Below, piece by piece: positions 55,487 through 64,000 of a DNA stretch of 64,000 nucleotides. Source of the DNA: Salinicola lusitanus (lineage in GTDB: Bacteria; Pseudomonadota; Gammaproteobacteria; Pseudomonadales; Halomonadaceae); assembly GCF_003206045.1 (NCBI RefSeq), contig NZ_PZJM01000001.1:124807-188806 (forward strand), given 5' to 3'. The translations under genes and the position numbers were made by a program. Position 1 is the stretch's first letter, and every line of letters starts with the position of its first letter. The notes beneath the pieces were generated by a model. That model ran no database searches. It was not told where the DNA came from and saw only the letters and a list, made by a program, of their open reading frames with translations.

Positions 55487-56853
55487 CCACTAGACAGCGT
55501 TTCATCGGCAGCCTCAATGGCTGGTTCATCTTCAACGTCATCGTTGCCATATTGATCGCCCTGATCATGAACCTTACCTTCCTCAGGTTCTCCGGCACCT
55601 GGGCCAACCCACCGATCCAGGACATCGACCAGCTTGTAGTGGCAGGAAGTATTGCCAAGACGTTCAATTATCTATCGCCCTCTCAGCGGAACGCCCTCAA
55701 AGACAAGGTGTCAGGAAACGGAATAAACGTCAGTTGGTTCTCCGACCGCAACGATCTTCCCATACCCACACCGGAAAAGAATGACGACACCGATTCCTGG
55801 CCTGAAATCAGAAGAATACTGGACTATCCCGATAGTGAAATCCTGACCGTCGGCCCTAACGAAAAAGGATGGGCATCCTTATCACCTCCACCCGAACAAC
55901 GATTCTATGCAATCGCGATTCGGCTTGAGGATCACTCATGGATGATGTTCGATACTCCCTCGAAACTCTGGGGACTGAGTTCGACATCACGAGCGCTGGT
56001 CACCGGCTTTTTCATACTTGTCTCGACCATCGCCATTTCCTGGTTTTTTGGTCTGAGAGTGGCAAGGCCACTTCGCTCTTTCGCGGATGCCGTCGAGCGT
56101 TTTGGGATTGGTGCTCGAACCCAACCACTGGCAATTCGTGGCCCCCTGGAAATCAGGGAGGCGCTCTCCGCATTCAACGCCATGCAGGTCCAGATTCAGC
56201 GATTACTGGACGGCCGCATCGAGATGTTTTCGGCGATATCTCATGACCTCAGGGCGCCTTTGACACGACTCAAGCTGCGCAGTGAGCTTGTCGACGACGA
56301 ACGGCAACGCGACAAGATCATGGCCGACATCGACGAGCTGCAATCCATGGTCCAATCCTGCCTGTCATATTTTCAACTGGAATCCCGCCCCGAGGAAATG
56401 ACCCGCTTCGAGCTCGGTGAGCTGCTCCACACGGTTATCGACAACTTCCGGGACACCGGCAAGGAGGTTCGTTTCCGACCGGGAGATCGCGTCGTCTACG
56501 ACGGTCAACCGCTGGCCTTGACGCGAGCCCTGACCAATCTGATCGACAATGCGGTCAAGTATGGCGGCCATGCCGAGGTCAACTTGAGGGTGTCCCATCG
56601 CGATGTCGTCATTACGGTCCAGGATCAGGGGCCCGGCGTTCCGCCAGAGAGCCTGCCAAGGCTGTTCGACCCGTTCTACCGGGTGGAGCCGTCACGCAAC
56701 CCTCACACCGGCGGATACGGTCTGGGGTTGGCCGCCAGCCGTGCCATCGTGCATTTCCATGGCGGCGAGTTGACGCTCGCCAACCGCCAGCCCCACGGCC
56801 TGATCGCCACGCTCCGTCTGCCCCTGCACGGGGCGTCCCGTGCGAAGGCCTGA
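55483..56853 (+). CDS. EnvZ-like sensor histidine kinase
   Basis: 456 aa. First membrane helix about residues 14-36, periplasmic sensor about 37-168 of unknown fold, second helix about 170-190, HAMP about 191-245, H-box FSAISHDLRAPLTRLKLR with phospho-His H254, N-box LTNLIDNAVKYGG, G1 DQGPGVP, and GGYGLGLAASRAIV. The partner is the preceding response regulator. Stimulus unknown; the neighbouring OmpV-type gene suggests the envelope. A/T-rich third positions in the first half, as in the regulator gene. Confidence 0.92.
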   Translation: MTTRQRFIGSLNGWFIFNVIVAILIALIMNLTFLRFSGTWANPPIQDIDQLVVAGSIAKTFNYLSPSQRNALKDKVSGNGINVSWFSDRNDLPIPTPEKNDDTDSWPEIRRILDYPDSEILTVGPNEKGWASLSPPPEQRFYAIAIRLEDHSWMMFDTPSKLWGLSSTSRALVTGFFILVSTIAISWFFGLRVARPLRSFADAVERFGIGARTQPLAIRGPLEIREALSAFNAMQVQIQRLLDGRIEMFSAISHDLRAPLTRLKLRSELVDDERQRDKIMADIDELQSMVQSCLSYFQLESRPEEMTRFELGELLHTVIDNFRDTGKEVRFRPGDRVVYDGQPLALTRALTNLIDNAVKYGGHAEVNLRVSHRDVVITVQDQGPGVPPESLPRLFDPFYRVEPSRNPHTGGYGLGLAASRAIVHFHGGELTLANRQPHGLIATLRLPLHGASRAKA

Positions 56854-56869
56854 CCCGGGTGCTGGCGCC

Positions 56870-57763
56870 TCAGGCGTTCCGCTTGAGGAAGTCGATGAAG
56901 ACCCGCATCGCGGCCAGGTGGTGACGCTGGCGCGGGTAGCAGAAGTAGAATCCGTCGAACGGCGCGCACCAATCGTCGAGCATGGTCACCAGGCGCCCCT
57001 CGCGGATCAACGGGGCTGCCCAGGCATCGACGGTGAAGGCGATGCCGACGCCGTTGACGGCCGCCTCGAGCATGGCCCGCAGATCGTTGACGATCAGCGG
57101 ACCATGGACGGCGACCCGAAACCAGCCGCCGTCGCGATGGAACTCCCATTGGTACGGATGCATCTGCCCCGGCCAGCGCCAATTGATGCAGCGGTGCCGG
57201 TGCAGGTCGGAGGGTGTGGCGGGCTTGCCGTGGCGCTTCACGTACGCCGGTGACGCGACCACGCAGTGGCGCAGGGTCGCGCCCAGCGGCATCGCGATCA
57301 TGTCCTGCTCGAGCAGCTCGCCGAGCCGGATCGCCCCGTCGAAGCCCGCTTCGATCATGTCGACCGGCTGATCGTCCAGCGTCAGATCCAGTTCGATATC
57401 GGGATACGCCTCGGCAAAGCGGGTCAGCAGAGGTGCCAGATAGAGCTGGTAGCCGACCCGGAAGGCATGAAGGCGCAATCGGCCCTGGGGCCGCTCACCG
57501 AGTTCGGCGGCATCGGCGACGGCCGCCTCGACCTCCTCCACCGCCGGCTTCAGGCGGGCCAGCAGTCTTTCCCCCGCCTGGCTCACCCCGACCCGGCGGG
57601 TGGTGCGATGAAACAGCCGGACGTCGAGCCTCGCCTCGAGCCCCTTGATGGTCTGGCTCAGGGCCGATGGCGAGACCTGCAGCGCCTCCGCCGCGCGAAC
57701 GAAGCTGCCCTGCTCGGCAACGGCGAGAAATGCCTGCAGTTCGGCGAACTCATTACCGCGCAT
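56870..57763 (-). CDS. LysR-family regulator overlapping ampC
   Basis: 297 aa. Helix-turn-helix [20 protein letters not shown], then [19 protein letters not shown]; effector domain with [19 protein letters not shown]. The ATG at 57763 lies inside the end of the ampC gene, overlapping by 11 bases, so the two are co-translated. It belongs to the general oxidoreductase-type LysR branch and does not look like AmpR, which is normally divergent from ampC. Its target may be ampC or the xanthine-dehydrogenase genes upstream. Confidence 0.88.
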   Translation of the reverse strand: MRGNEFAELQAFLAVAEQGSFVRAAEALQVSPSALSQTIKGLEARLDVRLFHRTTRRVGVSQAGERLLARLKPAVEEVEAAVADAAELGERPQGRLRLHAFRVGYQLYLAPLLTRFAEAYPDIELDLTLDDQPVDMIEAGFDGAIRLGELLEQDMIAMPLGATLRHCVVASPAYVKRHGKPATPSDLHRHRCINWRWPGQMHPYQWEFHRDGGWFRVAVHGPLIVNDLRAMLEAAVNGVGIAFTVDAWAAPLIREGRLVTMLDDWCAPFDGFYFCYPRQRHHLAAMRVFIDFLKRNA

Positions 57764-58922
57764 CGCCACCGTCGACCACGTTCAGCTTCGACAGCATCTC
57801 GTAGGCCGCCTGCACTCGCGCATCGTTGGGATAGTTCCTGTTGGCCAGCATGACCAGCCCGACCTGCTTGCCGGGCACGAGAACCACATAGCCGCCGAAA
57901 CCATTGGTGGAGCCGGTCTTGTTGATCCAGACGTCATCCCGCGGCGCCTGCGGTGGCTCGATCGCCTTGGCCGCGTTGGGTTTCAGGATCATGTCGTAGC
58001 CGTTGCCCGCCAGCAGCGTATCGATCGAGACCGGCAGCGGGTACTGCTCCCAGATCAGATCCTGGGTCATGTCGCCGACCTGGAAATTGCCCTGGCGCGT
58101 GATGTCGATCGCCTGCTGCAGGTCGTCGTCGATCTCGAGCAGGCCGAGATTGGCCTGCACCAGCCGGGCCAGGTCGCCCGCGGTGGTCTTGACGCCGTAG
58201 GCCTCGTCATCGAGCACCCCGGGCGCCACGCGAATGGGCTCGCCCTGCTTGTCTTCGCCCATGGCGTAGTGCGCCATCTGCGCCTCGGGGACGTCGTACC
58301 AGGTATGCTGCAATCCCAGCGGTTCCAGCACCCGAGCCCGCATCGCCGGCACGAACGCCTGATCGAGGCTCGCGGCAGTCTCGACGCCCAGCAGGCCGAT
58401 GCCCAGGTTGGAGTAGGTGCGTACCTCGCCGATCGCTTCGCTGGGCTGCCACTGTCGGTACCAGGTCATCAGCGAGTCGCGGTCGGTCGCCTCGTCCGGC
58501 ACGAACAGCGGCAGTCCGCCAGTGGTGTGCGTGCCCAGGTTGCGCCCACTGATCCGGTCGAACGCGCTGCCCTCGAGCGTCGGCAGATAACGGCTGACCG
58601 GCGCATCCAGATCGAGCTTGCCCTCGACGGCGGCAAGCGTGGCCAGCGTGGCGGTGAAGATCTTGCTGAGCGAGCCGATCTCGAACAGGGTATCGCCGTC
58701 GACCGGGGTGCCGTCGTCACGCTCGGCGACGCCGTAGTTCAGAACCTGCACGCCCTGCGGCCGCACCACCGCCACCGCCATGCCGGGGATGCTCTGTTGC
58801 TGCATCAGCGACGCGACGATCGGATCGACGGCACCGCGCACATCGACGTCATCGTCCTCCGCCAGCGCCACACTCGACGAGCCCAGCAACAGCAGCGACA
58901 CTCCCAATGCGATTCCTTTCAT
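57753..58922 (-). CDS. ampC: Class C (AmpC-type) serine beta-lactamase
   Basis: 389 aa. A signal peptide covers about residues 1-21. The active-site set of class C is complete and at the expected spacing: S84-LSK87 (mature Ser64/Lys67), Y170-S-N172 (mature Tyr150/Asn152) and K335-T-G (mature Lys315), followed by [10 protein letters not shown], an AmpC hallmark. It should act in the periplasm on cephalosporin-type rings. The ATG at 58922 is preferred; an upstream extension is not signal-like. It overlaps the LysR gene and follows the paoC-like gene by 108 bases on the same strand. Confidence 0.92.
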   Translation of the reverse strand: MKGIALGVSLLLLGSSSVALAEDDDVDVRGAVDPIVASLMQQQSIPGMAVAVVRPQGVQVLNYGVAERDDGTPVDGDTLFEIGSLSKIFTATLATLAAVEGKLDLDAPVSRYLPTLEGSAFDRISGRNLGTHTTGGLPLFVPDEATDRDSLMTWYRQWQPSEAIGEVRTYSNLGIGLLGVETAASLDQAFVPAMRARVLEPLGLQHTWYDVPEAQMAHYAMGEDKQGEPIRVAPGVLDDEAYGVKTTAGDLARLVQANLGLLEIDDDLQQAIDITRQGNFQVGDMTQDLIWEQYPLPVSIDTLLAGNGYDMILKPNAAKAIEPPQAPRDDVWINKTGSTNGFGGYVVLVPGKQVGLVMLANRNYPNDARVQAAYEMLSKLNVVDGGDAR

Positions 58923-59030
58923 GACGATTTCGGTCCTCGGCAGTGCGCGCCGACAGGCATCGTCGGGCGCGGAAAACGGTGCCGCCAATCATGCGCAAAA
59001 ACCGCACAAACCGAAACCGTCTTCGATCGG

Positions 59031-61361
59031 CTACAGCAGCTTGTCCAGCGTGATCGGCAGATCGCGAACACGCTTTCCGCAGGCGTTGTAGACCGCATTG
59101 GCCACCGCCGCGCCGACGCCGGTAATGCCGATCTCACCGACGCCGTGGGCCCCCATGGGCGTGTGCGGGTCGGGAATATCGGTCCACATCACCTCGATCT
59201 CCGGCACGTCCATCTGCACCGGCACGTGGTAGTCGGCCAGGCTGGGGTTCATCACCCGGCCACTGCGCGCATCGAACAGCGTCTCCTCCATCAGCGCCAT
59301 CCCGAGGCCCATGATCATGCCGCCGCGGAACTGGCTAGCCGCCGTCTTGGCGTTGAGAATCCGGCCGCAGTCGAACGACCCGAGCAGGCGGCGAATGCGC
59401 ACCTCGCCGGTGACCGCGTTCACCCCCGCCTCGCAGAAGATCGTGCCGAAGGAGTGCATCGACCAGTTGCCGAGTTCTTGCGATTCGGCGGCGCTCGCCT
59501 CCACGCAGAGTTCGCTGCGGCCGGCGGACGCCAGGATCTGACGATAGCTCTCGAAGCGCGAGCCATCGCCGATGGCGCCGAGGCCTGCGTCCCGGCATTC
59601 GATCTCGTCCGGCGAAAGACCGGACAACGGCGAGTGCTCATCCACCAGCGACAGCAGCTCCGTGACCAGCGCCCGCTGCGCGGCGATCACCGCACCGCCG
59701 ATCGCCGCCGTCTGCTGCGAGCCACCCGCCAGCACGCTTCCGGCCAGCTGCGAATCGCCATACCGAAAAGCGATCTTCTCCACCGGCAGACCTAGCCGTG
59801 CGGCGGCGACCTGGGTCTGCACCGTCGCCGTGCCCATCCCCATCTCATGGGCGGCGATGCCCACGGTCGCGCCGTCGGGCGTGAGCGTGATGGTGGCCAC
59901 GGCCCCGGGCATGCGCATGTAGGGATAGGTGGCCGTGGCGCAGCCCATGCCGATCTGCCACTCGCCGTCGTGCCGGCCACCGGGCGTCGCGCTGCGCTCG
60001 GACCAGCCGAAGCGTTCGGCTCCCGCGCGAGCCGCTTCCAGCAAGTGACGCGAGGAGAACGCCAGGCCGCTGGTGGGGTCGCGCTCCGGCTCGTTGCGCG
60101 CCCTCAGTTCGAGCGGGTCCATGCCGAGCTGGTCGGCCAGTTCGTCCAGGGCCGATTCCAGCGCGAAAGTGCCCACCGACTCGCCCGGCGCACGCATGAA
60201 GGTGTTGGCCAGCATGTGCATGTCCGCGACATCGATCGACAACCGGATATGGTCGGCCGCGTACAGGCACTTGGTCGCCTGGAAGAAGGGTTCGGGCAGG
60301 TTGTTGTGGCGAGTCATCGCCGCGACTCCCGAGTGGATCAGTGCCTGCAGCCTGCCCCGGTCGTCCGCCCCCAGGGCGACCCGCTGCTCGGTGCAGGCCC
60401 GTCCGCCGACCACTCGGTAGACGCCCTCGCGAGACAGCGCCAGCCGTACCGGGCGACCCGCGAGCTTCGCCGCCGCCGCGGCCAGGATCTGATGCTGCCA
60501 CAGTGTCTTGCCACCGAAGCCGCCCCCCACGAACGGCGACGTGATGTGAATCCGCGAGATATCGATGCCGAACACCTCGGCCAGCGATGCCACGGCCAGA
60601 TCGACGCACTGGGAGGCATCGTGAATTCGCAGCGTTTCGCCCTCGCCCTCTGGCTCGTTCACCCACGCAAGCGTCAACGCATGGGGCTCGATGGCATTGT
60701 GATTGTGGCGTGGAGTGGTATAGGTGGCGTCGACCCTGTAGGCGGCGGCTGCCAGGGCTGAATCGGCATCGCCCACGCGGATCTCGGCCGGCCCGCCGAG
60801 CAGGTTGTCCGGCTGGCGCGCCTGGGTCTTGGCGATCGCGAAATCGGTCATCGCCGGTTCGGCCGCGTAATCCACGCGGATACTCTCGGCGGCGGCATCG
60901 GCCTGTTCCTGGGTTTCGGCCAGCACCAGCGCCACCGGCTGGCCGTTCCAGTGGACGCGATCGGTCTGCATGATCGGATGATCGTCGCCGGCGGCGCCGT
61001 TGGGGGCGCGCAGGAACACCGGCGGGGTATTGAGCCGCGGTGCGTTCTGGTGCGTCATCACCAGCGCCACGCCGTCCAAGGACTCGGCGTCGCGGGTATC
61101 GATCCCGAAGATGCGGCCGTTGGCGATGGTGCTGTAGACCAGTGCGGCGTAGAGCATGCCGTCGAAGCGGAACTCGCCGGCGAAGCGCGCGCCGCCGGTG
61201 ACCTTGTCCGCCCCGTCGACACGCGACAGCGGCGCGCCGATCCCGCTTCGCCCCTTCTCGCCCAAGGGATCCGGCCGCCCCTCCGGACGCCAGTAGTCGC
61301 CGGCCAGGGCGACGCCCGCGGGTTGGGTATCGCCCGACCGTCCTGTATCGAGAGCACTCAT
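59031..61361 (-). CDS. Xanthine dehydrogenase/aldehyde oxidase family, molybdopterin subunit (PaoC-like)
   Basis: 776 aa. The large molybdenum subunit shows SPFVGGGFGGKTLWQHQ (about residue 272), NTFMRAPGESVG (about 385), GGSQQTAAIGG and the catalytic Glu in GAHGVGEIGITGVG (about 748). It resembles PaoC/YagR, the molybdopterin-cytosine-dinucleotide type, more than XdhB. An N-terminal extension of about 45 residues precedes the fold. With the FAD and FeS subunits upstream (4-base overlaps) it makes the heterotrimer. Substrates may be aromatic aldehydes or purines. Confidence 0.9.
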   Translation of the reverse strand: MSALDTGRSGDTQPAGVALAGDYWRPEGRPDPLGEKGRSGIGAPLSRVDGADKVTGGARFAGEFRFDGMLYAALVYSTIANGRIFGIDTRDAESLDGVALVMTHQNAPRLNTPPVFLRAPNGAAGDDHPIMQTDRVHWNGQPVALVLAETQEQADAAAESIRVDYAAEPAMTDFAIAKTQARQPDNLLGGPAEIRVGDADSALAAAAYRVDATYTTPRHNHNAIEPHALTLAWVNEPEGEGETLRIHDASQCVDLAVASLAEVFGIDISRIHITSPFVGGGFGGKTLWQHQILAAAAAKLAGRPVRLALSREGVYRVVGGRACTEQRVALGADDRGRLQALIHSGVAAMTRHNNLPEPFFQATKCLYAADHIRLSIDVADMHMLANTFMRAPGESVGTFALESALDELADQLGMDPLELRARNEPERDPTSGLAFSSRHLLEAARAGAERFGWSERSATPGGRHDGEWQIGMGCATATYPYMRMPGAVATITLTPDGATVGIAAHEMGMGTATVQTQVAAARLGLPVEKIAFRYGDSQLAGSVLAGGSQQTAAIGGAVIAAQRALVTELLSLVDEHSPLSGLSPDEIECRDAGLGAIGDGSRFESYRQILASAGRSELCVEASAAESQELGNWSMHSFGTIFCEAGVNAVTGEVRIRRLLGSFDCGRILNAKTAASQFRGGMIMGLGMALMEETLFDARSGRVMNPSLADYHVPVQMDVPEIEVMWTDIPDPHTPMGAHGVGEIGITGVGAAVANAVYNACGKRVRDLPITLDKLL

Positions 61362-62359
61362 GCGTCACCTCCGTTACGCGCGTCCGAGAGACGCTGCGAC
61401 AGTTCCGCGATCATCAGTCGTCGCGCCAGCTCGACCTTGAAGGTATTGCCCGGCAGCGGCCGGGCAGCGGCCAGCTCGGCGTCGACGGCGGCGGCGAGCG
61501 TCGCCGCGGTGGCCGGCTGGCCCCGCAGCGCCGCTTCCGCCTGCCAGGCCCGCCACGGTTTCGTCCCCACGCCGCCCAGCGCCAGGCGCGTATCGGCGAT
61601 GGTGTCTCCGTCGAGCTCGACCATGGACGCCACCGATACCAGCGCAAAGGCATAACTGGCACGGTCTCGCACCTTGCGGTACTGGGAATGCACCGCCATC
61701 GCCAACGGCGGCAGCTCCACCGCGACGATCAGCTCCTCGGGTTGCAGTTCGGTCTCGAGATCCGGACGCTCGCCCGGCTCGCGATGGAGTTCGGTGATCG
61801 CCAGTTGCCGATCACCAGCGGGTCCACGCAAATGAACCCGCGCATCGAGCGCCACCAGCGCCACCGCCATGTCCGAGGGATGCGTGGCGATACAGGATGA
61901 CGAGGTACCGAAAATGGCGTGGTAGCGGTGAAAGCCCTCGAGCGCATCGCAGCCCGCGCCCGGTTCGCGCTTGTTGCAGCGTGTCGCCGTGTCGTAGAAG
62001 TAGGCGCAGCGCGTCCGCTGCAGCAGGTTGCCGCCGACGGTCGCCATATTGCGGATCTGGGCGCTGGCGCCACTCAGGATCGCGCGGGCCAGCAGCGGGT
62101 AGCGGCGGCGGACCCGCGCATCGCCGGCCAGCGCGGCGTTGGTGACGGCGGCACCGATGATCAGGCCGCCCCCATCGGTGTCGGTGATATCGCGGGACAA
62201 GCGTGTCACGTCGATCAGGGTTTGCGGACGCTCCACGGTTTCGCGCATCAGATCGACCAGATTGGTGCCGCCGCCAAGATACTTCGCCTGCTGGCAACGC
62301 ACGGCCTGCTCGATCGCCTGGGTGCCGTCGGCGGCCTGGTGATAGTCGAAGGCGTTCAT
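61358..62359 (-). CDS. Xanthine dehydrogenase/aldehyde oxidase family, FAD subunit (PaoB-like)
   Basis: 333 aa. FAD_binding_5 pattern: KYLGGGTNLVDLMRE near residue 26, then ATVGGNLLQRTRC. The cysteine-rich insert RCAYFYDTATRCNKREPGAGC (cited in part: RCAYFYD and RCNKREPGAGC, about residues 116-137) matches the 4Fe-4S loop of PaoB, which ordinary XDH flavin subunits lack. The CO dehydrogenase flavoprotein C-terminal domain follows. It passes electrons from the molybdenum site to FAD. Overlaps both neighbours by four bases. Confidence 0.9.
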   Translation of the reverse strand: MNAFDYHQAADGTQAIEQAVRCQQAKYLGGGTNLVDLMRETVERPQTLIDVTRLSRDITDTDGGGLIIGAAVTNAALAGDARVRRRYPLLARAILSGASAQIRNMATVGGNLLQRTRCAYFYDTATRCNKREPGAGCDALEGFHRYHAIFGTSSSCIATHPSDMAVALVALDARVHLRGPAGDRQLAITELHREPGERPDLETELQPEELIVAVELPPLAMAVHSQYRKVRDRASYAFALVSVASMVELDGDTIADTRLALGGVGTKPWRAWQAEAALRGQPATAATLAAAVDAELAAARPLPGNTFKVELARRLMIAELSQRLSDARNGGDA

Positions 62360-62877
62360 CGCGCTATCTCCTCACCCAGCTCCTCGGCGAGCACCGCCGC
62401 AATCGCGTCGGCAATACCGTTGTAGGCCCCGCAACGACACAGATTGCCGCTCATCCGTTCGCGCAGCTCGTCACGCTGCCACTCGATCTGGCCCGCCGCC
62501 AGATCGGCCGTGACCGCACTCGGCAGGTCGCGTTCGAGTTCGCCGATCATGCCCACCGCCGAGCAGAGCTGGCCGGGGGTGCAGTAACCGCACTGGAACC
62601 CGTCGTGTTCGACGAACGCCGCCTGAACCGGATGCAGCTTGCCATGCTCGGCCAGCCCCTCGACCGTGGTGATCTCCCGGCCCTGATATTGAACGGCGAG
62701 TGCCAGGCAGGCGTTGATGCGCTCCCCGTCGACCAGCACGGTGCAGGCACCACAGGCGCCCTGGTTGCAGCCCTTCTTGGTGCCGCTGAGCTGGAACTGC
62801 TCGCGCAGCAGATCGAGCAGTGACGTTCGGAAATCCACCTCGGCCTCCCGAACCTGGCCGTTGATCGTCCATTGCAT
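62356..62877 (-). CDS. Xanthine dehydrogenase/aldehyde oxidase family, 2Fe-2S subunit (PaoA-like)
   Basis: 173 aa. Two 2Fe-2S sites are complete: the plant-type KKGCNQGACGACTVLVDG (near residue 35) with a further Cys in INACLAL, and the C-terminal CGYCTPGQ and NLCRCGAY. It starts directly with the ferredoxin fold and has no twin-arginine signal, unlike E. coli PaoA, so the enzyme should stay in the cytoplasm. First gene of the three-subunit operon; the promoter should lie in the 132-base gap upstream. Confidence 0.92.
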   Translation of the reverse strand: MQWTINGQVREAEVDFRTSLLDLLREQFQLSGTKKGCNQGACGACTVLVDGERINACLALAVQYQGREITTVEGLAEHGKLHPVQAAFVEHDGFQCGYCTPGQLCSAVGMIGELERDLPSAVTADLAAGQIEWQRDELRERMSGNLCRCGAYNGIADAIAAVLAEELGEEIAR

Positions 62878-63009
62878 ATCGAGCCTCGAGTCACGGTTGT
62901 GTATCGTTATCGGATTGTCGTCAGGTCGTTGCTAGGTGCGGATCGCGGGTGTTTGTCGAGCGTAGCTCGCTTCCCGGTCTGGCAAGATCTCTCTTTCGTG
63001 ACGGCCCGA

Positions 63010-63555
63010 TCAGACGATGCCGACTGCGCCTTTTCGGCCCCCCGGGTCGGAGATTTGGGCGCTCGTGGGCAATGGCAGGATCTCCAGCCGAATCGCCGTG
63101 CCCTGCAGCAGATCGGATAGCGCCTCGCCGCCGATCGCATCGAAGGAGGGAAAGCGGACGACGCGGGCCGCGCGCGCCCGGGCGAGCAGTGGCAGGAAGG
63201 TGAGAATCGGCCCCAGGGTGGCAAAGCGATAGGGTGAGGTCCGTCTTGCCCAGGGACAGCGACGGTCGGGCTCGGCGAGATATTCGACCGTGCCGATGGC
63301 GAGGAGATCCAGCCGCCCGTATCGATCGTCGATCCAGGCCGCCGCCCGCTGCAGCGCACCGGCATCGCCGATCGACAAGGGTAGACCGACCACGTCGCCA
63401 AGCGCCGCGTTCGGACCGGGCTGGGGAAGAGAGCCGGCGGGAGCGGTCGACTCGTCCAGCAACAGCGTCCCATCGGCCCAGCCCGATACCAGCAAGGCCC
63501 CGAGTTCGCTATCGTCGAGACCGAGACCCAGCGTGATACGGGAATCGGGTTCCAT
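63010..63555 (-). CDS. Degenerate short-chain dehydrogenase-like protein
   Basis: 181 aa. Segments echo an SDR without its active site: VVGLPLSIGDAGALQRAAAW then IDDRYGRLDLLAIGT, in the place of the usual helix and NNAG strand, and LTFLPLLARARAARVVRFPS in the place of the Ser strand. The TGxxxGIG nucleotide motif and the YxxxK pair are missing. It may be a shortened, non-catalytic relative or a decaying gene. It lies 128 bases from, and divergent to, a MmyB-type regulator; those regulators are often divergent from SDR genes they control. Confidence 0.5.
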   Translation of the reverse strand: MEPDSRITLGLGLDDSELGALLVSGWADGTLLLDESTAPAGSLPQPGPNAALGDVVGLPLSIGDAGALQRAAAWIDDRYGRLDLLAIGTVEYLAEPDRRCPWARRTSPYRFATLGPILTFLPLLARARAARVVRFPSFDAIGGEALSDLLQGTAIRLEILPLPTSAQISDPGGRKGAVGIV

Positions 63556-63683
63556 TCACTCTCTCCGGTCAGCCAAGAAGACGTCGGTTGACGCCGCTGC
63601 CGGAAACCCTAGTATTCTTCGCTATCCTACAAAATCCGTGACTTTATCCTACGTTTGGAAACCTCAGGCTCGGCCATCACCCC

Positions 63684-64000
63684 ATGAGTGCATTCGACTC
63701 CCCTTCGCCCTCGCTCGGCGAATTCCTGCGCGCCAAGCGCGCCGACATCACCCCCGAGATGGCCGGTCTGCCGCCGGGTCGCCGTCGGCGCACGCCTGGC
63801 CTGCGCCGCGAGGAAGTGGCCAGCCGCGCCAGCATGGGTTCGGCCTGGTACACCGCCCTGGAGCAGGGTCGCGATGTGCAGCCCTCCGACCGGGCCCTGG
63901 CCTGCCTGGCACGTGCGCTGATGATGAACGAAACCGAGCGCGAACATCTCTACGCGCTGGCCGGACGCCCGGCGCCGCCGCGCGCCATCGATGGCGAATC
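63684..64000 (+). CDS. XRE-family regulator with MmyB-like C-terminus, truncated by the window
   Basis: 105 codons are visible and the frame runs off the right edge. The helix-turn-helix includes LGEFLRAKRADITPEMAGL, then GRRRRTPGLRREEVA and WYTALEQGRDVQPSDRALAC, and ends in EREHLYALAGRPAPP. This is the standard opening of MmyB-type regulators, whose C-terminal half is a PAS-like ligand domain (missing here). ATG at 63684. Divergent from the SDR-like gene. Confidence 0.88.
   Translation, partial: MSAFDSPSPSLGEFLRAKRADITPEMAGLPPGRRRRTPGLRREEVASRASMGSAWYTALEQGRDVQPSDRALACLARALMMNETEREHLYALAGRPAPPRAIDGE

Noticed and set aside
56870-57763. The LysR gene as AmpR
   Set aside because: AmpR is normally divergent from ampC and has a distinct sequence; this protein carries the general LFHRTTRRV pattern and lies downstream on the same strand.

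Overview
This window is a stretch of a G+C-rich (about two thirds by eye) bacterial chromosome. It is densely packed with ordinary-looking genes, with short gaps and many ATGA start/stop overlaps. It most resembles a halophilic gammaproteobacterium of the Halomonadaceae (Halomonas/Salinicola type). The clues are a gammaproteobacterial Zur box before a DksA2-ZigA pair, two malate:quinone oxidoreductases (one with a Pseudomonas-like signal-type N-terminus), a glucosylglycerol-phosphate phosphatase homologue (a compatible-solute enzyme), PdxI, and generally acidic proteins. The family assignment is inference. No rRNA, tRNA, CRISPR array, transposase or phage gene was seen.

Region 1-5.3 kb: tail of a probable GntR/FCD regulator, then an overlapping operon of acetylpolyamine-amidohydrolase-like deacetylase, APH-fold kinase and class III PLP enzyme, followed by an SDR and a HAD phosphatase. 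5.3-9.2 kb: sitABCD Mn/Fe importer. 9.3-18 kb: PAP2 phosphatase, a minus-strand cluster of LysR, amidohydrolase and sodium/solute symporter, a LysR divergent from pdxI, and a propionyl/acetyl-CoA synthetase. 18.2-24.2 kb: intact old yellow enzyme, zinc-starvation pair dksA2-zigA, a TetR-controlled SnoaL gene, and a decayed second copy of the old yellow enzyme with at least three disabling mutations. 24.3-27.8 kb: phnDCEE importer without C-P lyase genes. 27.8-35 kb: CNNM/CorC protein, FMN-binding stress protein, StpA, chemoreceptor, phosphoglucomutase. 35-45.3 kb: MFS/AraC pair, amidase plus carbamoylase operon, NCS2 permease, a small Cas2-fold-like protein, a HhH DNA-repair protein, ChaC, YedI. 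45.3-51.4 kb: thioredoxin, gamma-carbonic anhydrase, a 57-residue secreted protein, a DUF6438 lipoprotein and tandem mqo genes. 51.4-56.9 kb: SDR/CMD/Atu4866 operon, and MipA/OmpV divergent from a two-component system. 56.9-64 kb: LysR, class C beta-lactamase, three-subunit xanthine dehydrogenase/aldehyde oxidase, a degenerate SDR and a divergent MmyB-type regulator cut by the window end.

Themes: metal acquisition and metal sparing (sitABCD, Zur/dksA2/zigA), nitrogen and phosphorus scavenging (phn importer, carbamoylase/amidase, nucleobase permease, deacetylase-kinase-lyase operon), and salt-associated physiology (StpA with phosphoglucomutase nearby). Many promoters carry clear palindromes that look like local operators. 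The least-described items are the deacetylase-kinase-phospholyase operon, the small secreted Ser/Thr-rich protein with its palindromic upstream site, the exported CMD/Atu4866 pair, and the SnoaL/TetR unit with tandem operators.
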